Below, piece by piece: positions 10,152 to 21,130 of a stretch of 64,000 bases of DNA. The stretch spans positions 3,048,001 through 3,112,000 of the forward strand of contig OX621241.1 of assembly GCA_951640165.1 (NCBI GenBank). The letters are read 5' to 3'. This DNA is from Pseudoips prasinana. Its lineage: Eukaryota > Arthropoda > Insecta > Lepidoptera > Nolidae. Position 1 is the first letter of the stretch. The number at the start of each line of letters is the position of its first letter. The notes under the pieces were generated by a model, which saw only the letters and a list, made by a program, of their open reading frames with translations, was not told the DNA's origin and ran no database searches. The translations under genes were made by a program, and so were the position numbers.

Positions 10152-10315
10152 CATCGCCCGCTTTATCGAAATGAATCACTGTGTGGCGGGGTACTTTACA
10201 AACATATAATTGACCTTCACAAAGTACATCCAGTCGCAGAACAACTATTTATAAGTCACACAAATAGTTGTCTTACGCGGCAATCGAACCCAGGACAGGA
10301 AGTACGGTCTTAAAC
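10152..10315 (-). mobile_element. SINE-4 copy
   Basis: Shares AACATCGCCCGCTTTATCGA-type start, CGGGGTACTTTACAA, ACACAAATAGTTGTC and a degenerate B box (the inverse of GGCAATCGAACCC) with the copy at 11,593. The tRNA head lies at the right, so the element reads on the minus strand. Confidence 0.7.
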
Positions 10316-10746
10316 GCTACTTATTTTTTATAAAATACAAACGATTTCTACTGGTCTTTGTAATAAGCAACTTCAACATAACCGATTCTCAAAGTTACCT
10401 TTAGTTTTTCAAATAACTTGAGCTATGTGAAGGTGAATTTGGTCATAATAAAAAAAACTTAAATCATCGAAACGATTATAGAATTGCCTAACGACCCACC
10501 TTTAATCACTTTTATGTCAAAAGCGTCAAATTCACCTTGCACTATCCAATTATATTGCAAATAAACATATTGACTATTTCAAATTATAGCCTAGAGGTCG
10601 TTTTACGTAAGTTTATAATTATAGGATGACTCACGGTACGATTGGTTAACTTAACACCTAGAGTTTGATGACCAACCGAAAGATAGCTAAGTATATATAG
10701 TTTAGAATCAAAAAATGAATACAAAACAATTCAATTTTATCTTATA
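10316..10746. other. No gene recognised
   Basis: AT-rich, nothing repeated here found elsewhere. Confidence 0.4.
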
Positions 10747-10910
10747 CTAGCTGTTCTCCGCGGTTTTACCCGCGTTAAACTTTATAAATTATAGCCTATG
10801 AACTCCATACAAAATTTGTTTAAAATCACTATAGCCGTTTAGACGTGAATAAGTAACAAACATACACACTCACCCACTCCCAAACTTTCTACTTTATAAT
10901 ATAAGTGTGA
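10747..10910 (-). mobile_element. Helitron-3 copy (164 bp)
   Basis: It opens with CTAGCTGTTCTCCGCGG and shares the CCCGCGTTAAACTTTATAAA segment with Helitron-1, but its interior (AAAATCACTATAGCCGTTTA, AACAAACATACACAC) and far end (ATATAAGTGTGA, inverse TCACACTTATAT) define a separate, shorter family. Confidence 0.82.
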
Positions 10911-11036
10911 TGCTAGAAAAACCTTACACACTTTAGACCCCCATGACCAGTGAACTGTTTTCATTGTAACACAACGTCAAAAGTAAGTTAGCCTATAATG
11001 ACTTCGCCTGAATTCCCCGGACAATATAACCAATTA

Positions 11037-11300
11037 TAATAATAATATAATCATAATATCTAGGGACAAAGTCACACAGATCATCCTAGCCCCAAACTAA
11101 GCAAAGCTTGTACTATGGTTACCAGGCGACGATATACATACTTATATAGATAGATAAATACTTAAATACCTAGAAAATATCCATGACTCAGAAACAAATA
11201 TTCGTGCTCCTCACACAAATATTTGCACTTACCGGGATTCGAACCCAGGACCACCAGCTTCGTAGGCAGGAGCACTACCAACTAGGCTACGGTGACCGTC
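11037..11300 (-). mobile_element. SINE-1 copy
   Basis: Complete copy with the head CACCGTAGCCTAGTTGG, a perfect B box GGTTCGAATCC on the minus strand, and a tail running into an AATAATAAT stretch at its left (3') edge. Confidence 0.9.
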
Positions 11301-11592
11301 TACTTAGTAATAAATACCTAAATAATTGTTTTTAGGGAACTATCTGTGAGATTATTCAAACCTCCATTAGTTATAAAAGACTTGTAATTGGAACTGCTTC
11401 CTGTAACCTGAAAATGTGCAAAATAAAATATTGGTATTAAAAAAAGTGCTTTGGGCTAAGCCCATGAGTAGTTAAGACACCCTGAGCGGTGGCCCCATAA
11501 GGGTGCCTTCAGGTATTTGTCCCTTAAGTTAAGCTACTGGTCGAGAGCTTTCTCCGTTCCCCAACTTCTCAGTGACTTGTTTCTTTTTTAAA
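11301..11592. other. Unclassified, possible repeat fragment
   Basis: A GC-richer piece near 11,470-11,560 (CACCCTGAGCGGTGGCCCC) stands out but has no second copy here. Confidence 0.35.
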
Positions 11593-11800
11593 AAAGACAA
11601 CGCCCGCATTAAGCTATTTAATCCCTGTGTTGCGGGGTACTTTACAACATACAAACATATAATAGACGGACACAAATTACATCCAGACTGAGAACAATTA
11701 TTTATGGGTCACACAAATAGTTGTCAGGCGCGGGATTCGAACCCGCGACACGAAGCGACGAGGCGACTGTCTTAGCCGCTGCATCACACGTGCAGTCAAA
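11593..11800 (-). mobile_element. SINE-4, best preserved head
   Basis: On the minus strand, GTGATGCAGCGGCTAAGACA followed by GCGGGTTCGAATCCCGCG gives good A-box-like and perfect B-box sequences. The body includes GACAACGCCCGCATTAAGC at the 3' side. Confidence 0.8.
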
Positions 11801-11819
11801 TTGTAGACAACTTCAATTG

Positions 11820-12085
11820 GCTGTGTGGTTGACGGCCAAGAAAGAATATTACCATTCCATCCCGTGGGGGGCGTTAAAGTCATGCCGAGGGAATATATAC
11901 TAGAGAATGAGCAGCAGCGATTTCATGAGTACTATGACCATCTTACTGTGATCGCCAACCCGTCTAACAAGCGTAGCGATTATGTCATATCCCACTAAAT
12001 GATGGACACTACTGTTGTGGACATCTTTTGTGGACGCCTTTGTCCTGCAGTGGGTGTCATTCAGCTAACGTGAAGATTAAGCGTC
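11820..12085 (+). mobile_element. RTE-tailed SINE, diverged copy
   Basis: It carries the family blocks TGACGGC, CATCCCGTGGGGGGCG, GAGGGAATAT, CGCCAACCCGTCT and a 3' piece resembling GTCCAGCAGTGGACGT...TCAGCTGA. The 3' piece is the same as the end of the RTE LINE at 22.2 kb. Confidence 0.7.
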
Positions 12086-12626
12086 TATTTGCTCCTATTA
12101 CCTTCTATCTTTGAGATAGTGAAGTTATGTCTTTTGCTGACAGTGTGAGTGACACCGTTCCATGGCATGGTTAACTCTCGGTTCTGAAGGCTCGGGATTG
12201 TAACGGTGCAGTGAGCTTGAATCATTGTTTGTAAAACACTATGTTTAAACTTCATAAATGCATAACTTAGCCTAGCTACAGAACGCCTACACTACGTATA
12301 ATAGTGTAGGCGTTTTGTAGCCTTTACTTCTATTGAGGCGTTAAGTCATAAGTCATATGTTTATTTGCCAAAAACATGGTATACAGAGCTGTTAAAAATA
12401 AATTTAGACCATACATGTTTTGCTTAAAAATTAAGGCATGCTAATTTTCAGTTTCAGAAATCCCTTAGTGCTATACAAGTTATTTACACAACCATTTATA
12501 TAGCTCAATTCTAAATAATCTATATTGAAGTATTTTTAGATTGTTAGGTAATTTATTATAGTCATTAAATATATACCTCTATATTCATTTAAATATATAT
12601 GAAATTCACCTTACATACTATTATTG
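12086..12626. other. No gene recognised apart from a palindrome
   Basis: AT-rich to mixed sequence holding only the hairpin at 12,276-12,320. Confidence 0.4.
12276..12320. repeat. Fold-back palindrome, 19-bp arms
   Basis: Arms 12,276-12,294 and 12,302-12,320 pair with one mismatch around CGTATAA. The inner 13 bp (AACGCCTACACTA) are perfect. Confidence 0.9.
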
Positions 12627-13185
12627 ACGGGCTGGTTGGTGTGGTGGGTCGATACTTGCCTTTCACGCCGCAGGTCTTGGGTTCGATTCCCACTCTACAC
12701 ATATTTGTGTACATGAACATGTCTGTTTGTCCTGAGTGTCGCGGCCTGAACACCTCTCCGATAGAAACCATAGTTAAAATACTTAATAATATACTCATCG
12801 ACAACATTTTATTTTCGTAACTACTAAATTTTATTTGTATAATTAAACTTACTTCAAACTTACTTTATACAACTTTTATATTTTATAACCACATGTTATT
12901 TTTATAATTGTCTACGCAAATCTATCGGCGTCAAAGAAGCAACACGTAATTTGTAAATCACTTAAATTTAATGCAGTAAAACAGTTATCCAGATATTTCC
13001 GGGTTTTATTTCTACCAAGGAGTAGGACCTGCAGTGTCTCATGCATAGACACTGAGTCTGGGTTTAATTGTCTATATAAGTATGTATTTACCAAATAAAA
13101 GTAGTATATGTAATATATTCGTTATCAGGTTTTGTTCAGGTTGGCCGTGTGTGAATAATGCCCCAGGATATTATATTATTATTAA
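12627..13185 (+). mobile_element. SINE-2 copy split by an unknown insert
   Basis: The head at 12,627-12,737 has GGGCTGGTTGGTGTGGTGGG and the B box GGTTCGATTCCCAC. The body resumes at 13,052 with CTGAGTCTGGGT and runs to a CCCCAGGATATTA tail. The material between, 12,738-13,051, is foreign to other SINE-2 copies. CTGAGT stands on both sides, a possible 6-bp target duplication. Confidence 0.75.
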
Positions 13186-13858
13186 TTTATAGTGACAGAT
13201 TTATAAAGTCATACTTAATTAAGTATTTCCGAAATGATTCGTAATAATAATGTATTTCTTAACATCAAAAACATATTTTCGTGCGGTAATCACTAATAAA
13301 TCGTCCTTAAAACATCGCACAGTGGACGAAAATCACAAATCTCCGGCCAAAAAAAATCCTCGGAGAAAATTATCTCAACATTTATCACTGGGGAGAATTC
13401 CTTTTAAAAAGTAAATTCTTTTCTTTAGCATCGATGGAAAGAACAGCGAAAGAGAATTAATGCAAAACAAAAGTCCCGCTATCTCGATGGTGGGCGGAGT
13501 GGCGGCACTAAATTACTCGATGGGCGTCAACCCACCGCCATGTATCAATCAGGCTGGCCTAGATTTATGGGACAGTTCACTTCGGAATCGTTAGCCTCCG
13601 CGACGAAAATGTGTTACTGTTATCCTGTGTCTTCCGACTTTTTTTGGGGAGTGTTGCTTTTTCGTTTATCTAGACTTGAGAATATACGTGATTGCTGAGA
13701 AGATGCTGTAGCCTTGGGTCTTGTTTTTGGAGATGTGCTTATTTATTGGGAAATGATATTGCCTAGAGGAAATAATGACATTTATTTATCCCTTGGGTAC
13801 AAACAATTGTTCAGTTTGTCTCTCTCAATTAAGCAGTAAACTCTAATACAATTATAAA
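13186..13858. other. No gene recognised; CpG-richer unique island
   Basis: The stretch 13,430-13,640 is GC-richer than its surroundings (CTCGATGGTGGGCGGAGTGG, TAGCCTCCGCGACG), is not repeated in the window and has no coding frame. It could be host non-coding DNA. Confidence 0.4.
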
Positions 13859-13905
13859 CTTAAATACTTTATAGAAACTAATCTAGTTTCTATAAAGTAT
13901 TTAAG
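13859..13905. repeat. Fold-back palindrome, perfect 22-bp arms
   Basis: Arms 13,859-13,880 and 13,884-13,905 pair perfectly around a 3-nt loop (ATC). Confidence 0.95.
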
Positions 13906-14774
13906 GAATGACTAACAATATAATTCATTCTTATATAACTAGAAATGATAGACGTTTTACTTGTTTTCTGAAGTCAAATTTATTATAGTATGACATTTTA
14001 GTTCAGTTAATTAAAAAATTAATGACCGTCTGTTCATATGTTAATCACAATGCTGTTTTATATGCACCGTGGTAGCTAGAATCAATGCTACCGCTATAAT
14101 AATAGTTAATACATCATTAATTAAATATTTAAAAAGGGCTCCCATATAATACTCTTTAGAATTTCCGGAGAGAGCCTGGTCTTCTGTAGTACAGGTCTTG
14201 ACTCAGTTTAGACTCCAGACTCTCACAAGGCTTTTAAGTAACGAGCACTGTTAATCTTTTTTGAAAGTCCCATGTGTGATGTGAATAAACATATTATTAT
14301 TATTCTGCCCCAGCATATACTTTTGAAAAACAGCAAAAATATTATTCCTTATTAAAAAATATATATTTATCGATTTTTTTATTTATGTATTTTGGAAGTC
14401 TAGCTATTATTAACCGTCGGTTATTGCAAGGAATAATTTCCTATAAGATATATTTTTTGTATATTGTCAGAATTTGAGCCAAACCAGAAAAGATAAAAGT
14501 ACTTGGCAAAGTACAAAAGCTTGGCAAAAGGCAAAAGTGATTTTTGTCGAACAACTGTGTGTTTACTGCTGAAATATCGTGACTTTAGAAGATTAGTTGG
14601 TTAACTACTACAAATCGACATTTTTCTAATTTTATTTAAATATTTAAGAAATTGATTTAGTGTATTCTTAAATAAGTTATTTTTATTACAATTCAAAGTA
14701 AAGCAAACTAGAAAAGTGGCTCCCTTGCTTGATCACTATCACCCATGGACAATCGCAACAACAGAGGGATCGCA
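13906..14774. other. No gene recognised
   Basis: AT-rich sequence without recognised repeats or open frames. Confidence 0.4.
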
Positions 14775-14852
14775 GGTGTATTACCGGACTTTAAAATGAA
14801 ATAGACAGGTTCTCGAAGGTTTCTATGTCACCCCGGATCAGATATACCTCCA
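14775..14852 (+). repeat. Low-copy repeat shared with 37,605-37,690
   Basis: The blocks GGACTTAAAA-like, AAGGTTTC and ACCGGATC(A/G)GA are in the same order in both places. Family unknown. Confidence 0.45.
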
Positions 14853-14868
14853 CAGGGTGGTAGTGCGT

Positions 14869-14923
14869 GGTATAAAGTTTCTCGTAAGACTATCTCCACC
14901 AGTCTTACAAGAAACTTTATACC
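14869..14923. repeat. Fold-back palindrome, 23-bp arms
   Basis: Arms 14,869-14,891 and 14,901-14,923 pair with one mismatch around a 9-nt loop (ATCTCCACC). Confidence 0.9.
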
Positions 14924-15375
14924 GGCGGTAGACAATCATTTATCCATATGGATATGGATGAAATTTCTACTTCTAGCAAAAGGGTGCAACGAGATGACAG
15001 GTTTAAGCTCGAACAATTCCTCAGAATACTCCCATTGTCTTTCCTCAAGGTAAGAACAATAATCCCATTAGTGACCTCCTTCACCAAGGATTATGATGAG
15101 ATGCACGAAGTTGAATGCGATCAAAAGGAATAAATTGATACTGTTTTGACTTTGATTATTGTAATTATAATATTACAAATGGTCCTCACTATATTTACAC
15201 AATGATTATCTATGCAAATCCAAATTATTGTGATTAAATAAATCATCTCCGCACCTGCGATATTTTACTACTTCAACAATAGTCATTTTAACCATTCATG
15301 AAGATTCATGTGATATTCATTCATAACGGATAATCAATATATGCAGAAAGTAAAATAAAAAAAATACGCTGACGG
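14924..15375. other. No gene recognised
   Basis: A piece near 14,987-15,040 (CAATTCCTCAGAATACTCCC) resembles one near 38,375-38,395 and may be a shared repeat; otherwise nothing. Confidence 0.35.
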
Positions 15376-15560
15376 AATAGCATATCGCCACCCCACCTCA
15401 TCGCGTGGGCGGCGTAGAAGTCGTCTCGAGGGAATATATCTCAGAGAACGGCAGCAGCGTCTCTCCGTATTCTGTGATCATCATACGGCCATCACCAACC
15501 CGTCTGCCAAGCGTGGTAATTATGGCATATCCCTTCAAATGATGGACACAACACCAAATA
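15376..15560 (+). mobile_element. RTE-tailed SINE, 3'-truncated copy
   Basis: It shows CACCTCATCGCGTGGGCGG, GAGGGAATATATCTCAGAGA, ACCAACCCGTCTGCCAAGCG and GGCATATCCC in family order. The RTE-like tail is missing. Confidence 0.7.
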
Positions 15561-16044
15561 TACGTCGTTCGATTGACATGATACCACCAGCTTCCCAAAA
15601 CGTTCACAGATAAAAACACTCACAATTTGAACTACGGGTGTATTAAAACATTAAAATCACAACTCATCCACAAAATTCGTTTACAAATAATTTCTCCTCC
15701 ACGAAATGAAAACAATAAAAAGCATTTAAAATTAACGTTTCAGTGCACTGGACATAGCCATCAGCATTGATGTTTGTTCCATCCTTTGTCAGTTGGCACC
15801 ACTGTGTGCGCCGCACTGACATAAATGGAAAAATGCTGCCACCATACTGCTAATTTCCTTTTCAGTGTCCATGTGCCTGTCACTCCGGCTTGATGCCTGA
15901 GAGCTATGCTTTGATCTCGTTTTACTAATTAATTAAGTTATTTTGGGTGATATAATGAATGCGTATTTTTTTACGTAATTTAGCGCTGTTGGGAGTTTGA
16001 TATTTTATTTTCGTTGTAATAATAATTAGATTTTTTTTAAACTC
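15561..16044. other. No gene recognised; unique GC-richer piece
   Basis: Positions 15,745-15,905 (GTTGGCACCACTGTGTGCGC, GTCACTCCGGCTTGATGCC) look single copy and non-coding. Confidence 0.35.
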
Positions 16045-16185
16045 CCGCACTTTCAAAATGATTCTCTGTACATCCAGGCTCTACTTATGTGTCACACAAT
16101 TTTTTATCATGAACAGGATTCGAATTCGGGACACGAAGTGGCGAGACGACTATCTTATCCGCTGCGCCACACGAGCAATGGAATT
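16045..16185 (-). mobile_element. SINE-4 head fragment
   Basis: TACATCCAGGCTC, GGATTCGAATTCGGGACACG and CGAGACGACTATCTTATCCG follow the SINE-4 order; the B box is one base off. Confidence 0.65.
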
Positions 16186-17064
16186 TCTTAGTTTAACTTC
16201 TAGGATCAACTTAGTCCTTAAATCTACTTACAGCGACACGCTTAATGTCTTTTCCAGAATTATATTATTTGCGGTGAGCATAGCCAGAAGACTCACCATG
16301 CCAACTTAAAGTATATAACCGTAAAGTATTATTACAACAATTTTAATAAAAAGTCTGATACTTGATAATGGGAACACTAAATAAAAGAACTTATTAAAAC
16401 CAGAAAATAACTGATTATTTACAAGAAAATCTTACTTCCTGAGACGCAATACGACAATGAGAAACAAAAAATCAACAGATCCTTTTCTCGCAAAGTACCC
16501 AATAAACCCCTCATTTCTAAAACAAAGCCGTCACACTACTTCATCACAGTAAACTTTTTCATCTACAAACGGTAACAAAAAGGCCTTTACTAATTCCAAC
16601 GGTGCTGAGTAGTTCAGACGACATTGCTGTACACTGTACAGGCCTTTCTTAACAGCTAATCTTAGAACAAAAGCTTTAATACAAGCGGCCCCGGGGTGTA
16701 GGACGAGTGTAGCATTGTTTATTTTAATTTTTACGCCTGCGCGGCGAACGGTGTCTGCTGCACGCCAAGGACCGATGCACAGGGTGGTGCCACTATTACT
16801 CGGCCAACAATATTTGAATCTATTCTAAATTATTTTTTTATCTAGTTTAAGTAGTTTAACCTTTATAATAATTATTCAAGGCACCAGAATATCTTTAATG
16901 ACTACGGCTGAGACCGACAAGTTAACTTACTTAACCTTGTCGATCATTATCAGACCGATGAGGGCAACTAATTATCAGTGCTAAATACACACACGTAAGT
17001 AAGTACATCATGAGCCTTAAACTTTCCCTTACCCTGCTAGACTTACGCGGCACCCAAAGGTTTC
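16186..17064. other. No gene recognised; CpG-rich unique island
   Basis: Positions 16,685-16,805 (GCGGCCCCGGGGTGTAGG, CGCCTGCGCGGCGAACGG) form a compact CpG-rich patch in AT-rich DNA. It has no coding frame and no second copy here. Confidence 0.4.
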
Positions 17065-17460
17065 AAAGTCAAAGTCAAAAATTATTTATCCGTAAAAAAT
17101 TTACATTTATGTGGAATCGTCATTTTTTTTACCCTACCGTGCAGTGCATGACGTGGCAGCTACTGAGAAACACTGCCAGAATACTCAGTAGGGATCCTTT
17201 TTTTAAAAAAAATATACTTAAGATTAATTACAATCATGTGTGTTGTCACAACTCAATCCCAAGCACTTTTATCACTTAAATAATCAGAAATTGTGTAATA
17301 TGCCCTGCCACACAATTTGGCTTTAACACACAATTTTAAACTTATTCGTAGACAATTCTCTAATACCATTGGGAAGTTTGTTATAGAATCTTATACATTG
17401 CCTCATAAAAGAGTTACTTATTTTGTGGAGACGGGTAGTATGCAATATGAGATTATTCTT
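17065..17460 (-). mobile_element. LINE-D 3' end
   Basis: Same order of blocks as at 47,901: GTCAAAGTCAAAA tail at the left, ACCCTACCGTGCAGTGCATG, AACTCAGTAGG, ACAATCATGTGTGTTG, GTGGAGACGGGTAGTATGC. Frames are broken. Confidence 0.8.
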
Positions 17461-17479
17461 TGCCATTTGGTGGGGTTTG

Positions 17480-17560
17480 ATTTAGTCATCGTGCTTGGCA
17501 TGCGAGTTGGCGACCCCAGTTAGGTGGTAACTAATTCACAGATGGCACTGTTGCCCGACG
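17480..17560 (-). mobile_element. RTE-tailed SINE, degenerate fragment
   Basis: The stretch CGTGCTTGGCATGCGAGTTGG continuing into GGCGACC resembles the core of the family; a similar degenerate copy is at 41,275. Confidence 0.4.
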
Positions 17561-18391
17561 TGTTGTCTGGTTGCTATGATACCAGATCCGCCTTGTTCGA
17601 GTTCAAATGCCAGTATCTTAGTTATCCGAAGACATAATTATATTTTAAAGAATCAGTCCATCATAAAACCAGCGCTGCAACAGTTAATGTTGCAGCTAGT
17701 GCTGAGGTGGGACCAATTCGGACTCGCACAGATAACCAATAAGGACTTCTGTATGTGTACCTATTTATATATATTATTATGATTGTCTGTGCTCGTTTAC
17801 TGAATAAATGTATTTTCTTTCTTTCTTTCTATACATAGGCCGTCTATATACCTATAGGCGTTGAAGAGGTTTCATTGTTAAGCGTCTCTGTGATCCGGAG
17901 GACATTTTAAGCTTGACACCAGCCCTTTCAAGTCATTTAAACCACCTAATAGGCATCTAACATGGTTTAACGACTAATCACTAAACATTTGAGACTTAGC
18001 GCTTAACGATCGCTTTGAGGAAAAGAGGCGTTCAGTTATAAAACCACCTTGACCATCTTTATACTGACCGTACACCAGTTGTATATGGACTAATATAATG
18101 TGACTATTTACGAAAGTCAGTATATCATGAATAGAAATAAGGTGTAAAGATAAATGTTATTATTGTCGAACAAAAACACTCTGTATAAGCTGGCTATCAA
18201 GTGATATGCAGCTCATTTTCAGCTGCAGAGAATTATCAGCGACGCGTGCCTCTCTGCTTCTCCGCTATTACAAAGCCCAACATTAGATACGCTTTAAGTA
18301 TTTATACTGTTTATATGTAACTAATCTTGTTTTTTAGACCTTGTTGCAGGGAAGCTTAACGTTTGAGAAAATGTTAATCGACACCTAGTAA
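17561..18391. other. No gene recognised
   Basis: Positions 17,870-18,060 hold blocks reminiscent of the U repeat (ACATGGTTTAACGACTA) but very decayed. The remainder is unassigned. Confidence 0.35.
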
Positions 18392-18422
18392 GGATAAGTA
18401 AGTAAGTGAGTAAGTAAGTAAC
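18392..18422. repeat. (TAAG)n microsatellite
   Basis: Seven imperfect TAAG/TGAG units. It is not the insect telomere unit TTAGG. Confidence 0.85.
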
Positions 18423-18479
18423 TCTTTATTGTACACCAAAAAATCTATACATAATATGTAGTTGGTGTAGTGGCAACAA

Positions 18480-18752
18480 CTACACATATAATAAAATCGT
18501 AGGAAAGTCAAAACTGTACATTGAATATTTTTTTTAAAGGATACTTGGGGCGTGATCTACAATCGATATCGAAGCCAAATATGCAGTTTTTAGAATTTTT
18601 GTCTGTTTATTTGTTTGTCTGTATGTATGTCCGGGCTGAACTCAAAAAGTACTTCGTGGATTTACTTCAAATTTTGCATGAACATTACTAAGAGGTTGGG
18701 TCAACATATAAGCTACATATTATCACGCTATCACCTACGGGGAAGGAGCTTT
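18480..18752 (+). mobile_element. Helitron-1, 3'-truncated copy
   Basis: The body from CACATATAATAAAATCGTAGG to TATCACGCTATCACCTACGG matches the 2,949 copy. The terminal hairpin and CTAG are absent. Confidence 0.85.
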
Positions 18753-19029
18753 CTTAGTTTTAACGTTTAATTTAGTTTTAAGCATAAATGCAGTGTTGTA
18801 TGTTACTATACATGTTGTATTTGCCTGTTATTATTTGTTGCACTTAGATTATTTTTTATATAAGTATTTTTAAGTAGATGTAACAGTGTATAAAATGTTG
18901 GCAAGTCCAAATAAATAAATAACATAAGTGTTGATAAATAAATTAAAGAGATTTTAGTCAAATCGTACTTCTCTGTAATTGATCGGACAATTAATTTATT
19001 GAGTTGAGCAGGTTATTATTACTTTCATA

Positions 19030-19290
19030 TCGTATGGGTAGTGGTCACTGGTGTCAGAGTTGTTTAAGCCGCCTTGTTGGCCTCTGACATGGCTTAACGA
19101 CTGTTGTCTAATGAATACAACCTGGAACGACAACTTAACGTGCCCTCCGAAGCACGGAGGCGCTCAGAAATTAAAATACTTGGTGGTCACCCATCTATGG
19201 ACTGACCACGAGTCTATTTGCTTAACCTCGCTGATCACTTACGGACCGGTGAGAGTATCTAGCTATGAGCGCCTCATGAGTTTATTATTG
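19030..19290 (+). repeat. Unclassified repeat 'U', longest uninterrupted copy
   Basis: It contains GTAGTGGTCACTGGTGTCAG, CGACTGTTGTCTAATG, CCTCCGAAGCACGGAGGCG, GGTCACCCATCTATGGACTG and GAGCGCCTCATGAG. About 260 bp, with no open frame conserved among copies. Confidence 0.7.
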
Positions 19291-19380
19291 ATAAGAGAAC
19301 GGTTTTTTTCAGAACGTCTTTGTGCTGATGACGGAATATTATGTTGTAAGTTCTTTTTTTTAATATCTTTTTCTTAATAA

Positions 19381-19620
19381 CTAGGGACAATGTTACACAG
19401 ATCATCCTAGCCCCAAACTAAGCAAAGCTTGTACTATGGGTACCAGGCGACGATATACATACTAATATATATATATAAATACTTATATACATAGAAAACA
19501 TCCATAACTCAGAAACAAATAATCGTGCTCATCACACAAATATTTGCACTTACCGGGATTCCAACCCAGGACCACCAGCTTCGTAGTCAGGAGCACTACC
19601 AACTCATCTACGGTGACCAT
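19381..19620 (-). mobile_element. SINE-1 copy
   Basis: A near-complete copy from CTAGGGACAATGT (tail side) to the inverse of the head. Its B box has one change (GGTTGGAATCC on the minus strand), which would weaken polymerase III recognition. Confidence 0.88.
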
Positions 19621-19932
19621 TCTGGATTAAGTCAACAGATAAGTTGTTAAGCTATTTCACATAAAAGAGGTTGCTTAATTCATATGCAAGGGTAGCCAGT
19701 GCCAATACTAATAAATTAAGATAAATATTTATATTTGCTGCCAAGGATCTAGATCACACGCTGTTAACTTTTATACGATATATAACCGAAATATATTTTT
19801 AGTATAAATAGTTAAAATGTTGTAATTTTGTGCGAAACATTTTGTTTTGAGCAAATTATGTTGTTTAAGAAATTTTTAGTAAAATATCAATCAGAAAATC
19901 TTATATATTTTTATTCAAAAAACTTTATGTAT

Positions 19933-19979
19933 TCGACTAAAACATATTGGATCCCATGGATCCAATATGTTGGTGTCGA
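19933..19979. repeat. Fold-back palindrome, 22-bp arms
   Basis: Inner arms AACATATTGGATCC and its inverse pair perfectly around CAT. With three mismatches the pairing extends to 22 bp per arm. Confidence 0.85.
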
Positions 19980-20227
19980 TTCTATTAAAGTACAATGTTT
20001 AACTCGCAGAAGCTTGTAAGAAACTTAAAATGCTGAAAATATTATAAATCCTTAAAGATAATATAAAAAAAATAACTCAATATGCAATTACCTAATATAA
20101 ATTATAATTATGCTATAATCATTCGAGACTTAACCTTTAATGGTGGTAATATTAGTATTTTAGAAATTAATAGCATATTAAGAAACGTAATAATATGATT
20201 ACTGATTACACACATTTTAATACTTAG

Positions 20228-20312
20228 CAGTACTTCGTAGCACGTAGCAAATCCGTAGCACAATGATCCAGACCTATTATCTTCGTAGCAGTCGTAGTAG
20301 CTACGACCCGAA
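20228..20312. repeat. Cluster of GTAGCA motifs
   Basis: TTCGTAGCACGTAGCAAATC, CCGTAGCAC, TTCGTAGCAGTCGTAGTAGC: CGTAGCA occurs four times within 70 bp, irregularly spaced, ending in a small inverted CGTAGTAGCTACGAC. Confidence 0.6.
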
Positions 20313-20962
20313 TCTCATATGCATATATTTTATTATAACCACTATGAGTAACACGAGATTACATGAAAATATTACATGAACTTTCTTCAGTGTCTACGAG
20401 CGAACTAGAATTAACACCGTATGGAATACATTTCTCCTTTTCAAACATGACACTATGATTAAAATAAAAGCTCCTAGATTTAGTCCCTACACAACAGGGA
20501 GATGTTCCTACATGTTTTCATATCGCGTCAAAACCCGCGAGAGACTGAAACTACCCATTGTTCTCTCGACAAGCTGTCCGCGCTGTCTCCAGCTGTCCCC
20601 AGTTGTGGCGTCACTGTATTTTTGTCAACTTTCACGGTTGCTATTTCGGGGTGAGAAGACTGACAACATGAATGAAAAATAGAACATAATAAACACGAGT
20701 ATGTAAAGTTGTTAAATCGACGAATAAAAAGTCTGCGTGTGAGAATGGGTTAAAATACGATACCAATTAACCAAATACTAGGAAATATCGTTCGCTTAGT
20801 ATTAGGATCTACTACTAACTCGTGATTTAGTATATTAGCTTTATACTATCTTTACTGATTTTCATATAAAAATCACGAATAAATATTAAAAAGCCACAAA
20901 AAATATATGAACCTGTATTTTCGTAACACTAAAAAGAAGCATTAAAACGTTTTCTTATCATA

Positions 20963-21062
20963 CATACATATATATAGACTCACGCCTGTTTCCTAGAGGG
21001 GTAGGCAGGGACAACCGACTTCCATTTGTCACTATCCTTGCACACCACTTCCGCTTTGTTTA
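20963..21062 (-). mobile_element. LINE-E 3'-end fragment
   Basis: An ATACATACAT tail at the left, then CTCACGCCTGTTTCCTAGAG and GGTAGGCAGGGACAACCGAC match the 3' end of LINE-E at 61,981. The palindrome at 21,066 starts directly at its right edge. Confidence 0.75.
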
Positions 21063-21065
21063 CTG

Positions 21066-21130
21066 AATTTTACGTTTTATATCATGAATGAAGAATATAA
21101 TTCTTCATTCATGATATAAAACGTAAAATT
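21066..21130. repeat. Fold-back palindrome, perfect 31-bp arms
   Basis: Arms 21,066-21,096 and 21,100-21,130 pair without a mismatch around a 3-nt loop (ATA). Confidence 0.97.

Larger units (their letters stand above)
19621..20962. other. No gene recognised
   Basis: Holds the palindrome at 19,933, a cluster of GTAGCA motifs at 20,228-20,312 and a GC-richer unique patch at 20,560-20,610. No coding frame with recognisable motifs. Confidence 0.4.

Noticed and set aside
11720..11800. tRNA gene on the minus strand with a perfect B box
   Set aside because: It is the head of SINE-4; other copies share the downstream body.
18392..18422. Telomere-type repeat
   Set aside because: The unit is TAAG/TGAG, not TTAGG, and only about 30 bp long.
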